Shown here piece after piece: positions 47,249 through 57,475 of a stretch of DNA of 64,000 nt. The translations under genes and the position numbers were made by a program. The notes below the pieces were generated by a model. The model did no database searches. It was given only the letters and a program-made list of their open reading frames with translations, and was not told the DNA's origin. This DNA comes from Companilactobacillus halodurans (GTDB taxonomy: Bacteria > Bacillota > Bacilli > Lactobacillales > Lactobacillaceae): positions 1 to 64,000 of the forward strand of contig NZ_VDFP01000003.1 of the NCBI RefSeq assembly GCF_009600985.1, written 5' to 3'. Position 1 is the first letter of the stretch, and the number at the start of each line of letters is the position of its first letter.

Positions 47249-47902
47249 ATGCAAAATTGGATAGACGCTTATTCATGGATAAATATCAGATTTCTTCTCC
47301 AAGGCTTATGGGTTACGATAATGATTTCAGTTATTTCAGTAATCTTGAGTTTCATTTTCGGATCTATCCTAGGATTAATCCGTTATACGAAGATTCCATA
47401 TTTTTCCAAAATAGTTGGTTTCATAATCGATGTTATTCGTAACTTGCCACTACTATTGATCATCTTCTTTACTTATTTTGGATTGCCAGCCTTTGGGTTC
47501 AAGCCGGATACGATTCCGGCGGCAATTTTAGCAATGACAGTCTTTGAATCGACGATGATTGCGGAGATTATCCGTTCAGGGATTCAAGCAGTCGATATTG
47601 GACAAATGGAAGCCTCACGGTCAATGGGGATGAAATATGGTCAAGCTATGTGGCACATCGTTTTACCACAAGCTTATAAAAAAATGATTCCTGCTTTAGT
47701 TAGTCAGTTTATTTCATTAATTAAGGATACATCTTTGGCAACGATTATCGTGGTGCCAGAATTGATGCAACACGGTCAAGTTGTTTATGGACAAGATCCA
47801 AACTATATCGTGCCAGTCTTTGTAGCAATGGCAATCATGTACTTCATCGTTTGCTACGCCTTGTCGTTATTATCTAAATATATTGACCACAGAATGGCAT
47901 AA
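47249..47902 (+). CDS. Polar amino acid ABC permease, second
   Basis: 217 aa, five helices; EAA motif MEASRSMGMKYGQAMWHIVLPQAYKKMIPAL. Paralogous to the preceding permease; last gene of glnQH-permease-permease. Confidence 0.92.
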   Translation: MQNWIDAYSWINIRFLLQGLWVTIMISVISVILSFIFGSILGLIRYTKIPYFSKIVGFIIDVIRNLPLLLIIFFTYFGLPAFGFKPDTIPAAILAMTVFESTMIAEIIRSGIQAVDIGQMEASRSMGMKYGQAMWHIVLPQAYKKMIPALVSQFISLIKDTSLATIIVVPELMQHGQVVYGQDPNYIVPVFVAMAIMYFIVCYALSLLSKYIDHRMA

Positions 47903-47937
47903 AAAAAGAAGAGCAGGCATAAATGGTCAGCTTTTGA

Positions 47938-47985
47938 AAATAGCTCCTGGTAATTGTATTTTGATTACCAGGAGCTATTTATTTT
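47938..47985 (+). terminator. Terminator of the glutamine ABC operon
   Basis: A 17-bp stem (AAATAGCTCCTGGTAAT and its complement, 47938-47954 with 47964-47980) followed by ATTTT. Confidence 0.9.
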
Positions 47986-48065
47986 AAGCACACAAGCTAT
48001 GTTCTCGCGTTTATGTTGCAAGTTTAGGAGAAAATAGTTATGTCTCAAATTCTTTATTTATGGTT

Positions 48066-50657
48066 TTAAATCGTATCAGTTAAGGTCCAAGTTAAATCAC
48101 CGTGGTAACTGCCGACAGAGTTTAAACCGTCTTGTTCAAGCAAAATACCGGTATCTTTTTGCCAGTCGTCAGAAATTTCATCGACATCTTTTGTTAGACT
48201 AGCGGAATCTTGATGAGCAATTAATGCTTTTTCTTGAGAAACATTCTGCGTTTTAGTATCGTTACGGTAAATCACATTACCATCAAATTTTTCATTGCTA
48301 TCATTGATTAAATCGCCAGCTTGACCAAAGAGCTTCCAAACAGAATTGTAACTAATGACGTTTAAATCGAAGTCATTTTTTCTCATTAAAACTTTTTGAT
48401 TGTTGAATAAGTTAATATCTTGAAAGTTCAATGATTCAGAAGCTTTTAACTCAAGTGTCTTATCAGGCTTAACTGTGACTAAGAAGGTCAGAGGGTTAGA
48501 TTTGATGTGGTCTTGATCAGTTGCTTGGACAGTAACATTGATTGGCTGATCTTTATCTTTATCAAAGATGCTCCAAAAATCATCGCCAAGGATATCCTTT
48601 AAGTCGAGCATATATGAAGCAGAACTGTCCTGTGAATCGACTGTAATATCCTTAGTATATTTAGCTGCGTCGATAGTTATTGTGTATTTGATAGGATCAG
48701 ATTTTTCAAACTTGTGGTCCTTGTCGTAGGTTAAAGTCGTATCAAAATTCAAATCTTGGTTATCTTTTTTATAGATTAAATCATAGTCAGTTTTTGGAGT
48801 GGATAGAGTTAAGTTCCAATCCTTTTTATATTTGATAGTGAATTCAGGTGTACTCGTCGTTGAAATATTGGCTTCAGAACTGAATTTAGCAGGTTTTGCA
48901 TCAACGTCGATATTTTCTTCAGTATCGTTGACAGCTTGACCATTGATGATTACTTCGGCTGTTTGATTACTATCATTCAAAGCTTGGGTAAATTTATGGG
49001 TGACAATATTTTCAGTGACAGTTTTTCCAGAAACATCTTTGACTGAGGTCGATTTTAATTCAGAGACAGGAATATTTTCCGTTACGCCATTAGCATAAGT
49101 TATTGTCCCGATGTTATTATTAGCATCAGGCGTGTATTTCATATTATCTGGTAAAGTAATGGAACCGGTGACGCCGTCCCAATCTTGGTGTCCATTAATG
49201 TAGTTAAGATTGTAGTGGAGAGCTAAATCGTCACCAGCTTCCACCGTTTTATCATCGTTATATACAGGGTCTGATTTGTCATCAGTGATTTTTTTATCAA
49301 TCGTAGTGTCGTAAATATAACTATTTGCTTCAGCATTTACTAAAGCAGGAATTGATTCAAGACTGACTAATTTACTTTCAACATCACTAGCAGAACTGTT
49401 AGCACCAGTGAAGCCCCAAAGCAATTTGTTATCTTGAATATCGCCAAAGGTGCTTAAGTCTACTTGAGTTGAGCCATCGATTCTAACAAAAAAGTTTTGA
49501 TTTATAACGCCGTTATAATTAGTGTTAACGACATTGTCGATGTTTTTATCATTGAAAGAGTAGTCAATTGTAGCTGTTTTACCGCCATCGGTCGAAGGAT
49601 GCCAAGTCATCGTGATGTGATGCCAGTAAAGTGTGTTGCCATCTAAATCTTCGTCATTTATCAAAGTTGTTGAAGCCGGATTGACATGCATTTGCGTGTA
49701 TCCAGCTGTAAATGGTTCCCAAGTTTCTGTCATGGCTGTTGTACCCAAAGCTTCAGATTGAGCATAAGTTCCTGGCATTCCAGGATAAGTCACGGCAATG
49801 TGGCCAAATCCACCATTACCACCAGATTGGGCACCTAATGGATATCCTGAAGGTGGCGTAACTCTAGTATCAACTGTATCAAAACCGCTGAGGGTAGTAT
49901 GAGGATTATCGCTCTTAGGTGTATATAATTCAGTTGGTTGATGCAAACTTAATTTATTTTGTTGAGTATCAAATTCAATAGCTACACTATTCTGGACTGC
50001 TGTTTTAGCAACATCAGCAGGTTCTAATAATTTAGGACTTTTCTTGAACAAAATGGTCTCATATGTTGAATCATCATAACCATAGACACCTAGGCCTTCT
50101 TGACCAGCACCAATTGCTTTAGTTTTTAGAGGATCATTTTGTAAGACTAGAGCGGTTCCTTGTCCGTTGGTCTCTTCGTCATTAGAACTTTTACCGAAGT
50201 ACAGCCAAGCAGTAATTTGCTGTTCTTTAGAGATGTCAATATAATTACTAGCTGTTTCATCCGACCATATAGCACCATAAGAACTCGTATTTTGAATGGT
50301 GCCTAAGGTTTTTTGGAATCCTAATATAACATCCTCTTTTACATCTTCAGTATCAGTTTGTCTAGAGCCACTTGCTAAAATTAATACTTTTCCAGATTCG
50401 TCAGTTGTGGCAAAATTATGTCGATAAGGGTAGGTTTTATCGTTTATGTCGGTATCTGTCTTATCTTGTTTAGTAAAATATTTACTGATCAAAAGTCCTT
50501 CTGGAGCATTTTTAATAGCCTCTTTATCAGTATCAGTCAAGGTCGTAGCAGCTGAATAGTCAGCTAAAATAGTTCTTGGATGTAAGAATGGCATCAGCAG
50601 ACAAATAAAAATCCAGAAAAAGGCCAGTTTAAATAAAAGATGATGCCTCTGAACCAT
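48066..50657 (-). CDS. Secreted WxL/L-type lectin-like surface protein, second copy
   Basis: 863 aa. Signal peptide (1-32, ending ILA). The lectin-like region (~40-450) has NYIDISKEQQITAWLYFGKSS, then GTALVLQNDP, NSVAIEFDT and LLWGFTGANSS. Ig-like modules lie at ~460-770. The C-terminal WxL region has SVWKLFGQ and a final LTWTLTDT. Same layout as the 788-aa protein at 6327-8693, so the two are paralogues; it is longer by one module. Expected to bind the cell wall non-covalently. A cre-like site lies 51 bp upstream of its start. Confidence 0.8.
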   Translation of the reverse strand: MVQRHHLLFKLAFFWIFICLLMPFLHPRTILADYSAATTLTDTDKEAIKNAPEGLLISKYFTKQDKTDTDINDKTYPYRHNFATTDESGKVLILASGSRQTDTEDVKEDVILGFQKTLGTIQNTSSYGAIWSDETASNYIDISKEQQITAWLYFGKSSNDEETNGQGTALVLQNDPLKTKAIGAGQEGLGVYGYDDSTYETILFKKSPKLLEPADVAKTAVQNSVAIEFDTQQNKLSLHQPTELYTPKSDNPHTTLSGFDTVDTRVTPPSGYPLGAQSGGNGGFGHIAVTYPGMPGTYAQSEALGTTAMTETWEPFTAGYTQMHVNPASTTLINDEDLDGNTLYWHHITMTWHPSTDGGKTATIDYSFNDKNIDNVVNTNYNGVINQNFFVRIDGSTQVDLSTFGDIQDNKLLWGFTGANSSASDVESKLVSLESIPALVNAEANSYIYDTTIDKKITDDKSDPVYNDDKTVEAGDDLALHYNLNYINGHQDWDGVTGSITLPDNMKYTPDANNNIGTITYANGVTENIPVSELKSTSVKDVSGKTVTENIVTHKFTQALNDSNQTAEVIINGQAVNDTEENIDVDAKPAKFSSEANISTTSTPEFTIKYKKDWNLTLSTPKTDYDLIYKKDNQDLNFDTTLTYDKDHKFEKSDPIKYTITIDAAKYTKDITVDSQDSSASYMLDLKDILGDDFWSIFDKDKDQPINVTVQATDQDHIKSNPLTFLVTVKPDKTLELKASESLNFQDINLFNNQKVLMRKNDFDLNVISYNSVWKLFGQAGDLINDSNEKFDGNVIYRNDTKTQNVSQEKALIAHQDSASLTKDVDEISDDWQKDTGILLEQDGLNSVGSYHGDLTWTLTDTI

Positions 50658-50707
50658 GTAATCTCCCCCCCTAATATAAAATTATTTATGTTATATATAA
50701 GATATCA

Positions 50708-50721
50708 CGTAAACGGTTACA
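50708..50721 (-). promoter_or_regulatory. cre-like site upstream of the second WxL protein
   Basis: On the minus strand TGTAACCGTTTACG matches the CcpA consensus TGNAANCGNTNNCA at all but the last base. Confidence 0.55.
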
Positions 50722-50779
50722 AAAATAATCAATTCATGAAAAATTTTTATTAAAATGTGAATATCTCTAATAAATAATG

Positions 50780-50808
50780 TTGACATGGGAGAATAAAGTT
50801 GTTAATGT
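50780..50808 (+). promoter_or_regulatory. Promoter of the T-box leader
   Basis: TTGACA (50780-50785), 17-nt spacer, TAATGT (50803-50808); expected start about 50815. Confidence 0.6.
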
Positions 50809-50814
50809 TGATGT

Positions 50815-51065
50815 CAATCAAATAAATTCATATCAATATCTGAAACAATTAGTGATGTATCTGGGCGTAAGAAAGCCGGTGGATGATGCGAACCGGTCAG
50901 GGTATATTCATGAAATACCAGATGTTACTTGGACTATCCAAGCGGAAGAGAGATTCGTTATTTCTCAAGAGTGGAGCAATGGTTTATTTAGACTAAACTA
51001 TTCTCAAGCTGGGTGGTACCACGGTAAATCGTCCCTGTTGCATAATAGCAGCAGGGACTTTTTTT
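50815..51065 (+). ncRNA. T-box leader controlling the NhaC-type transporter
   Basis: The canonical antiterminator T-box GGGTGGTACCACGG is at 51011-51024. It is followed by the terminator GTCCCTG/CAGGGAC (51031-51037/51052-51058) and seven Ts. The Stem I distal loop is recognisable as CCGGTGGATGATGCGAACCGG (50876-50896). The specifier region reads TGAAATACCAGATG. TAC (Tyr) fits known tyrosine-responsive T-boxes in front of NhaC-type transporters (yheL-like). AAT (Asn, followed by A) is the alternative. The leader senses uncharged tRNA and allows read-through. Confidence 0.9.
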
Positions 51066-51160
51066 ATACCAAGGGGTAAGAGATATGTTGAATACGAGTG
51101 GCGGTAATCCTCGATATTAATTTTTTACTAGCAATAGATAAAAAAATCGGAGGAATTAAA

Positions 51161-52567
51161 ATGAATAAGAGCAAAAAAACAGTAAGTTTTAGAGAAGCAA
51201 TCTCTATTTTAGTCATAATGTTAATCGTCCTAGGATTGGGCGTAATTAAATTCGGTCTATCACCACAGACACCGGTACTAGTAGTTATCGGTTTATTGAT
51301 GCTTTGGGGCAAAGTTCGTGGCAATAGCTGGGATAAAATCTTCGACGGCATCTCAGACGGCGTTAAAAATGGTATCATTCCCATCTTTATCTTTATTCTG
51401 ATTGGTGCCTTAATTGGAACTTGGATTGCAGCCGGGATCATTCCTTCCATGATGGTTGCTGGATTCCACTTAATTTCTGCTAAGTGGTTCGTACCCTCAG
51501 TCTTTCTAGTCTGTGCTTTGATTGGAACTTCCATTGGAAGTGCCTTTACCATCGTTTCAACCATCGGGATCGCACTCTTTGGAATGGGACAAACTTTAGG
51601 TATGAATCCAGCTTTAGTTGCTGGAGCAATTATTTCTGGAGCAATCTTTGGAGATAAGACGTCACCCTTGTCAGATTCGACTAATTTGGCATCAGCCATC
51701 GCTGAAGATGATTTATTTGCCCATATCAAGAATTTGATGTGGACCACGATTCCCGCATTCTTTATCTCTTTGATCTTGTACACATTATTAGGCAATGCTG
51801 GTTCAGGAGCTAGCTTAAGTAAAATCGATACGACTTTGAATGTTTTAAATAACAACTTTGTTGTTTCATGGTGGGCCATTTTACCAATCGCCATCTTGTT
51901 TATCTGTTCAATTATGAAAGTGCCAGCTATCGCCACGTTAATTTTAAATATTACAATTACAGTCGGAATGATTTTTGTTGAAAAACCAAGTACTTCAGTT
52001 AAGAGTATCGCTGGATTCATCGAAAATGGCTTTGTTTCAAAAACGGGAAATGCTAGTGTTGATGCATTATTGACTCGTGGAGGCATTAGTTCAATGATGG
52101 GCACTGTTTCCTTAATTTTCTTAACCTTGTCATTAGGTGGACTTTTAATGAAGTTCAACGTTATTCAAACAGCTATGGAACCATTATCTGAAAAACTCAA
52201 AACACCAGGTTCTGTTATTACAGCTACGATTCTTTCAGGAATTGGCGTTAACATCTTCGTTGGTGAGCAATACTTATCAGTGATTCTACCTGGAAAAGCC
52301 TTCAAACAAACCTTTAATAAACGTGGTTTAGATAATCTAGCCTTAAGTCGAGTCTTGGAAGATGGAGGAACAGTTATCAACTACTTGATTCCTTGGGGAG
52401 TTGCTGGAGCCTTTGTTGCTAATACCTTAGGCGTTCCCACACTATCCTTCTTGCCATTTTGTTTCTTCAGTTTATTATCGCCATTGCTTTCCATTCTCAG
52501 TGGATTCACAGGCATTGGGTTAAAACGTGCTGAAACATCTGACAATAAAAAAGTTGCTACAGCGTAA
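51161..52567 (+). CDS. NhaC-type transporter, probable tyrosine/amino acid importer
   Basis: About 468 aa, 11-12 membrane helices. GDKTSPLSDSTNLA is the conserved motif of the NhaC Na+/H+ antiporter family, and VGEQYLSVILPGKAF fits too. NhaC-like proteins under tyrosine T-boxes were proposed to be Na+-coupled tyrosine transporters. The T-box directly upstream therefore argues for amino acid uptake rather than pH control. ATG 51161 has GGAGGAATT upstream; the longer frame from 51098 has no ribosome binding site. Confidence 0.85.
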   Translation: MNKSKKTVSFREAISILVIMLIVLGLGVIKFGLSPQTPVLVVIGLLMLWGKVRGNSWDKIFDGISDGVKNGIIPIFIFILIGALIGTWIAAGIIPSMMVAGFHLISAKWFVPSVFLVCALIGTSIGSAFTIVSTIGIALFGMGQTLGMNPALVAGAIISGAIFGDKTSPLSDSTNLASAIAEDDLFAHIKNLMWTTIPAFFISLILYTLLGNAGSGASLSKIDTTLNVLNNNFVVSWWAILPIAILFICSIMKVPAIATLILNITITVGMIFVEKPSTSVKSIAGFIENGFVSKTGNASVDALLTRGGISSMMGTVSLIFLTLSLGGLLMKFNVIQTAMEPLSEKLKTPGSVITATILSGIGVNIFVGEQYLSVILPGKAFKQTFNKRGLDNLALSRVLEDGGTVINYLIPWGVAGAFVANTLGVPTLSFLPFCFFSLLSPLLSILSGFTGIGLKRAETSDNKKVATA

Positions 52568-52573
52568 AAGTTC

Positions 52574-52623
52574 AAAAAAATATCACCTATTAGAGTTTAC
52601 GATTCTAATAGGTGATATTTTTT
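52574..52623. terminator. Bidirectional terminator
   Basis: AAAAAATATCACCTATTAGA pairs with TCTAATAGGTGATATTTTTT, between the NhaC-type gene and bglA. Confidence 0.9.
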
Positions 52624-52639
52624 TGAACTATAAATTTTT

Positions 52640-54124
<1,485 letters not shown>

Positions 54125-55975
54125 TTAAACTAGTGCAGTTCCAACTTTAACGTCACCTGACTGTTTCAAATCTATTTCTTGATTATTATCATTAGTAATT
54201 ACTAACATTGTTGTTAAATCATAGCCTTGTTTCTTCAATTTTGCTCGATCAACACGAACAATTGGTTGTCCAGCACGGACCTTTTCACCTTGTTTAACTA
54301 GGACATCGAAACCATCGCCTTTAGCTTTAACGGTATCTAATCCTATGTGAACCAACATTTCAACGCCTTCATTAGTCAATACTCCAAAAGCATGTCCAGT
54401 TGGGAACATAGTTTCCAAAGTACCATTGGCTGGTGAACAAACGAAATCATTATTCAATTTGATAGCAATGCCGTCTCCTAAAGCCTTGCTTGAGAAAGCT
54501 TCATCGTTAACATTTTCAATATTCATTAAAGTACCATCACTGACTGAAACAATGGCATCGTCAGGGTAAGTTTCCTGAACGGGTTTAGTAACATTTTTAG
54601 AGGGTTCTTCTTTGATTCCTAGAATAAATGTCACAACAGCTGAAGTTGCAATTGCGGCAATGATACCAAAGACCATAGCCATAATTGTTTTTTGGAAAAT
54701 TGGCAAAGCTAAAACATTAGAATATCCCATCACGTAAGCTTTGGCACCAAGTAGACTGGCAATAAAGCCACCAACGAAACCTCCAGCCATGACGCCGTAC
54801 ATTGGTCGACGATATTTCAAATTGACACCATAAATAGCTGGTTCAGTAACACCGGCAACGATACAACCGATAGCAAGAGAAATACATTCACTTCTGAACT
54901 TTGCATTTTTAGTTCTGGCAGCAACACCTAAATTAGCTCCACCTTCAGCCATATTGTGAAGTAGGAAAGCTGGACGCAAGATTGCATCGTAACCAGGATT
55001 ACTTAGTAATTGAGGCATAAAAGGAGTTAGAGCAGTATGCATACCTGCCATAACCATCCAAGGTAAACATGCAGCTAATAAACCAACAGCTAAAGGACCA
55101 ACGGTACTATTCAAGAACATGAATCCTGAAGCAATACCTTGACCTAACATATTACCTAGAGGTCCTAAAATTAAGAATCCCAAAGAACCAGAAACAAAAA
55201 TCGTTCCCATTCCGACAAAGACTGAACGGAAAATTCCTGGAACAATCTTATTAAAGAATTTTTCTGCATAATAAGCTGTAATGGCAATCAAAAGTGCTGG
55301 CAACAAAGTACTTCCATAGTTGAGCATTTTGACGCTCATGCCAAATAATGTGGCATGTTTGGCAGCAGTTACTAATGTTGTGAAATTACCGTGTAATAGT
55401 GAAGCTGTTGCAACCATTGCATACACTGGTGTAGCTCCCATTTTGGTGGCAGCGCCATATGCAACGATAATGGGCATAAAGTAAAATGGTGAATCAGCAA
55501 TAGCTGATAATAATAGGTAAGATGATGTATTTGCATAATGTGGAGATATAAAAGTTACTACTAATAATAGAGCAACTTTCATCATACCTCCGGCAATCAA
55601 CCCAGGAAGTAAAGGAGTAACTGATGCTGAAACAAAACCGATTACCTTACCACCAACATTTTTCCAAGTAAGGGGTTCTTTTTTAGTATCTAAATTATCA
55701 AGATTTTCATCAGTGTTCTTTCCAGTCTGAATATCAAAATCCTTAATAATAGCCTGATAAGTAGGAAGTAAATCTTTTCCTAAAATGACCATATACTGTC
55801 CGCCAGCATATGTGACGCCTAAAACTCCGTCGAGATCTTCGAGGGCTTCTTTATTAGCCTTTGAAACGTCTTTTAGGTTAAATCTCAAACGTGTCATACA
55901 ATGAACTAAAATATCAATATTATCTACGCCACCAACATTTTTAACGATGTCAGCGCCAAGCTTTTTATAATCCAT
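54125..55975 (-). CDS. bglP: Beta-glucoside PTS transporter, EIIBCA
   Basis: About 616 aa, all three domains in order. EIIB (1-90) has the phosphocysteine in HCMTRLRF. EIIC (~105-450) has GGMMKV... and the EPAIYGVNLKYRRP motif. EIIA (~480-616) has the phospho-His in VEMLVHIGLDTVK. It imports and phosphorylates beta-glucosides for BglA. The frame opens at 56032, but ATG 55975 has AGGAGG 7 nt upstream. Confidence 0.94.
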   Translation of the reverse strand: MDYKKLGADIVKNVGGVDNIDILVHCMTRLRFNLKDVSKANKEALEDLDGVLGVTYAGGQYMVILGKDLLPTYQAIIKDFDIQTGKNTDENLDNLDTKKEPLTWKNVGGKVIGFVSASVTPLLPGLIAGGMMKVALLLVVTFISPHYANTSSYLLLSAIADSPFYFMPIIVAYGAATKMGATPVYAMVATASLLHGNFTTLVTAAKHATLFGMSVKMLNYGSTLLPALLIAITAYYAEKFFNKIVPGIFRSVFVGMGTIFVSGSLGFLILGPLGNMLGQGIASGFMFLNSTVGPLAVGLLAACLPWMVMAGMHTALTPFMPQLLSNPGYDAILRPAFLLHNMAEGGANLGVAARTKNAKFRSECISLAIGCIVAGVTEPAIYGVNLKYRRPMYGVMAGGFVGGFIASLLGAKAYVMGYSNVLALPIFQKTIMAMVFGIIAAIATSAVVTFILGIKEEPSKNVTKPVQETYPDDAIVSVSDGTLMNIENVNDEAFSSKALGDGIAIKLNNDFVCSPANGTLETMFPTGHAFGVLTNEGVEMLVHIGLDTVKAKGDGFDVLVKQGEKVRAGQPIVRVDRAKLKKQGYDLTTMLVITNDNNQEIDLKQSGDVKVGTALV

Positions 55976-56040
55976 AATATTGCCTCCTAAATAAATGGCA
56001 ATATTGTCAAAATTATTTAACAATTTTACCAACTGTCATC

Positions 56041-56069
56041 ATAGTAATAGCTATTGTAAGCGTTGTCAA
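56041..56069 (-). promoter_or_regulatory. bglP promoter with embedded cre site
   Basis: On the minus strand TTGACA (56064-56069), 17 nt, TACTAT (56041-56046). A full-consensus cre site (TGTAAGCGTTGTCA, 56055-56068) overlaps the -35 box and spacer, so CcpA should repress bglPA in good sugars. Confidence 0.8.
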
Positions 56070-56098
56070 TGATAAATGACAAAATTATAGTATTAAAT

Positions 56099-56112
56099 TG
56101 ACAAAATTGTCA
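56099..56112. promoter_or_regulatory. Probable RpiR operator
   Basis: TGACAA-AA-TTGTCA is an exact inverted repeat overlapping the -35 box (TTGACA 56098-56103) of the regulator promoter. Related TGACAAAATT elements lie near 56077 and 56005. Confidence 0.6.
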
Positions 56113-56158
56113 CTGATAACTAAAGTTGGGATATGAAAAGAATCAAGGAGGTTCTGCC

Positions 56159-56911
56159 ATGAATATCATTGAGAGTATTGAGGCACGTCATTTAAAACTT
56201 TCAAAATCAGAACAAAAAGTTAGTTCGTACATTATGCAGTATCCAGAAAATATTGAAAGATTTACTATCACGAAATTAGCAACGGAAGCTCATACTTCTA
56301 CTTCAGCTGTATTAAGATTTTGTCAGACGTTGGGATTTCAAGGATACAAAGATTTTCGTTTTGAAATGGTTAACTTCTTGCGTAGTGGCCGACAGAATCG
56401 GGATGCGAATACAGTAGTTGGCGATTATGTGAATGATTACGTCAATGTAATGGGCCAAATATCGCAAATTGATGAAAAAAAAATAAACAATCTAATCGAT
56501 TGTTTATTGAATGATCAAACAAATTATTTTATAGGAAACTATCAATCCTCGTTGCCAGCTAAAGAACTTTATTATGGTTTAAGTGACTTTGGCAAGGCTT
56601 CGATTTACTCAAATGGATATATAACCTCCGCCCATATTACTAGATCCATGAAAGAGGAGGACACGTTAGTATTATTTTCTATTAGTGGTAATAAACAAAA
56701 TTTTTCAAACTTTTTACCTGATATTGTTATGAATATGCCGAAGAATTCTTTTTTAATTACTCTTAATCAAAAAGCTGAATTGGCAGATATTTTCAACAAT
56801 ACCATTTTTTTACCGGGTTCATCATTTTCTAATCGTTCAGTAGTTGATTCACAATCAATTCCAATGTTTTTTGTGGAACTTTTGCTTAATTTAATGCATG
56901 AAGAAAATTAA
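56159..56911 (+). CDS. RpiR-family regulator of the bgl operon
   Basis: About 250 aa. An N-terminal RpiR helix-turn-helix (SEQKVSSYIMQYPENIERFTITKLATEAHTSTSAVLRFCQTLGFQGYKDFR) precedes a SIS sugar-phosphate-binding domain. Divergent from bglPA; it probably senses a phosphorylated glucoside and controls both directions through the TGACAA repeats. ATG 56159 has AAGGAGG upstream; the frame starts at 56126. Confidence 0.88.
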   Translation: MNIIESIEARHLKLSKSEQKVSSYIMQYPENIERFTITKLATEAHTSTSAVLRFCQTLGFQGYKDFRFEMVNFLRSGRQNRDANTVVGDYVNDYVNVMGQISQIDEKKINNLIDCLLNDQTNYFIGNYQSSLPAKELYYGLSDFGKASIYSNGYITSAHITRSMKEEDTLVLFSISGNKQNFSNFLPDIVMNMPKNSFLITLNQKAELADIFNNTIFLPGSSFSNRSVVDSQSIPMFFVELLLNLMHEEN

Positions 56912-56935
56912 AATCAAGTTGAAGGAGCCAAAACA

Positions 56936-57421
56936 ATGAATCCAGCTGAACGAGTGCAAGAAAAACTGACAGAATTAAAAATACCTTTTGAGATGATTGA
57001 ACATCCGCCAGTCTATACAGCAAAGGAGGCCGATTTATACATTGATCGACCTTGCGTCAAGACTAAGTCGCTTTTTTTGACTGATAATAAGAAGCGTGAT
57101 TTCTATTTAGTCTTTATGGCTGATGAAAAAAAGCTTGATATGAAAAATTTTGCTCAAATTGTTAATCAAAGGCATCTTAAGTTTGCTTCAGAAGATGCTT
57201 TATGGGAAAAATTAAAATTGAAACCAGGATTCGTTTCGGTTTTTGGCTTGTTGAACAATCAATCAAAAGATGTACAGGTTTATTTTGAAAAGGATATTGT
57301 GGGCAACTTGCCATTAACTTTTCACCCCAACGATAATATCAAGACGATTTTTATTGGTTGTGAAGGCTTGTTTAAATTTTTAACAAGTTTGGGTTTTGAA
57401 TATCAGTTGTTCCAAATATAG
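56936..57421 (+). CDS. Prolyl-tRNA deacylase / YbaK-ProX-like editing protein
   Basis: 161 aa. The domain fold motif (IEHPPVYTAKEADLY, then CVKTKSLFLTDNKKRDFYLVFM with the conserved Lys) matches freestanding ProX/ProXp-ala proteins that hydrolyse mischarged Ala-tRNA(Pro) or related tRNAs. 24 nt after the RpiR gene with GAAGGAG; probably co-transcribed with it. Confidence 0.88.
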   Translation: MNPAERVQEKLTELKIPFEMIEHPPVYTAKEADLYIDRPCVKTKSLFLTDNKKRDFYLVFMADEKKLDMKNFAQIVNQRHLKFASEDALWEKLKLKPGFVSVFGLLNNQSKDVQVYFEKDIVGNLPLTFHPNDNIKTIFIGCEGLFKFLTSLGFEYQLFQI

Positions 57422-57475
57422 ATTAAAAAATCTTTTGCGTTATAGTTTAGGCAGATTAGATGAAAGGGGCTAGAT

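Noticed and set aside
50777..51079. 100-aa open frame on the plus strand
   Set aside because: It lies inside the T-box leader; its last codons are the antiterminator and terminator. No ribosome binding site.
51064..52158. 364-aa open frame antisense to the NhaC-type gene
   Set aside because: Shadow of the real gene: no SD, an unlikely composition rich in Ile, Lys and Pro, and the plus-strand gene has clear family motifs and a T-box.
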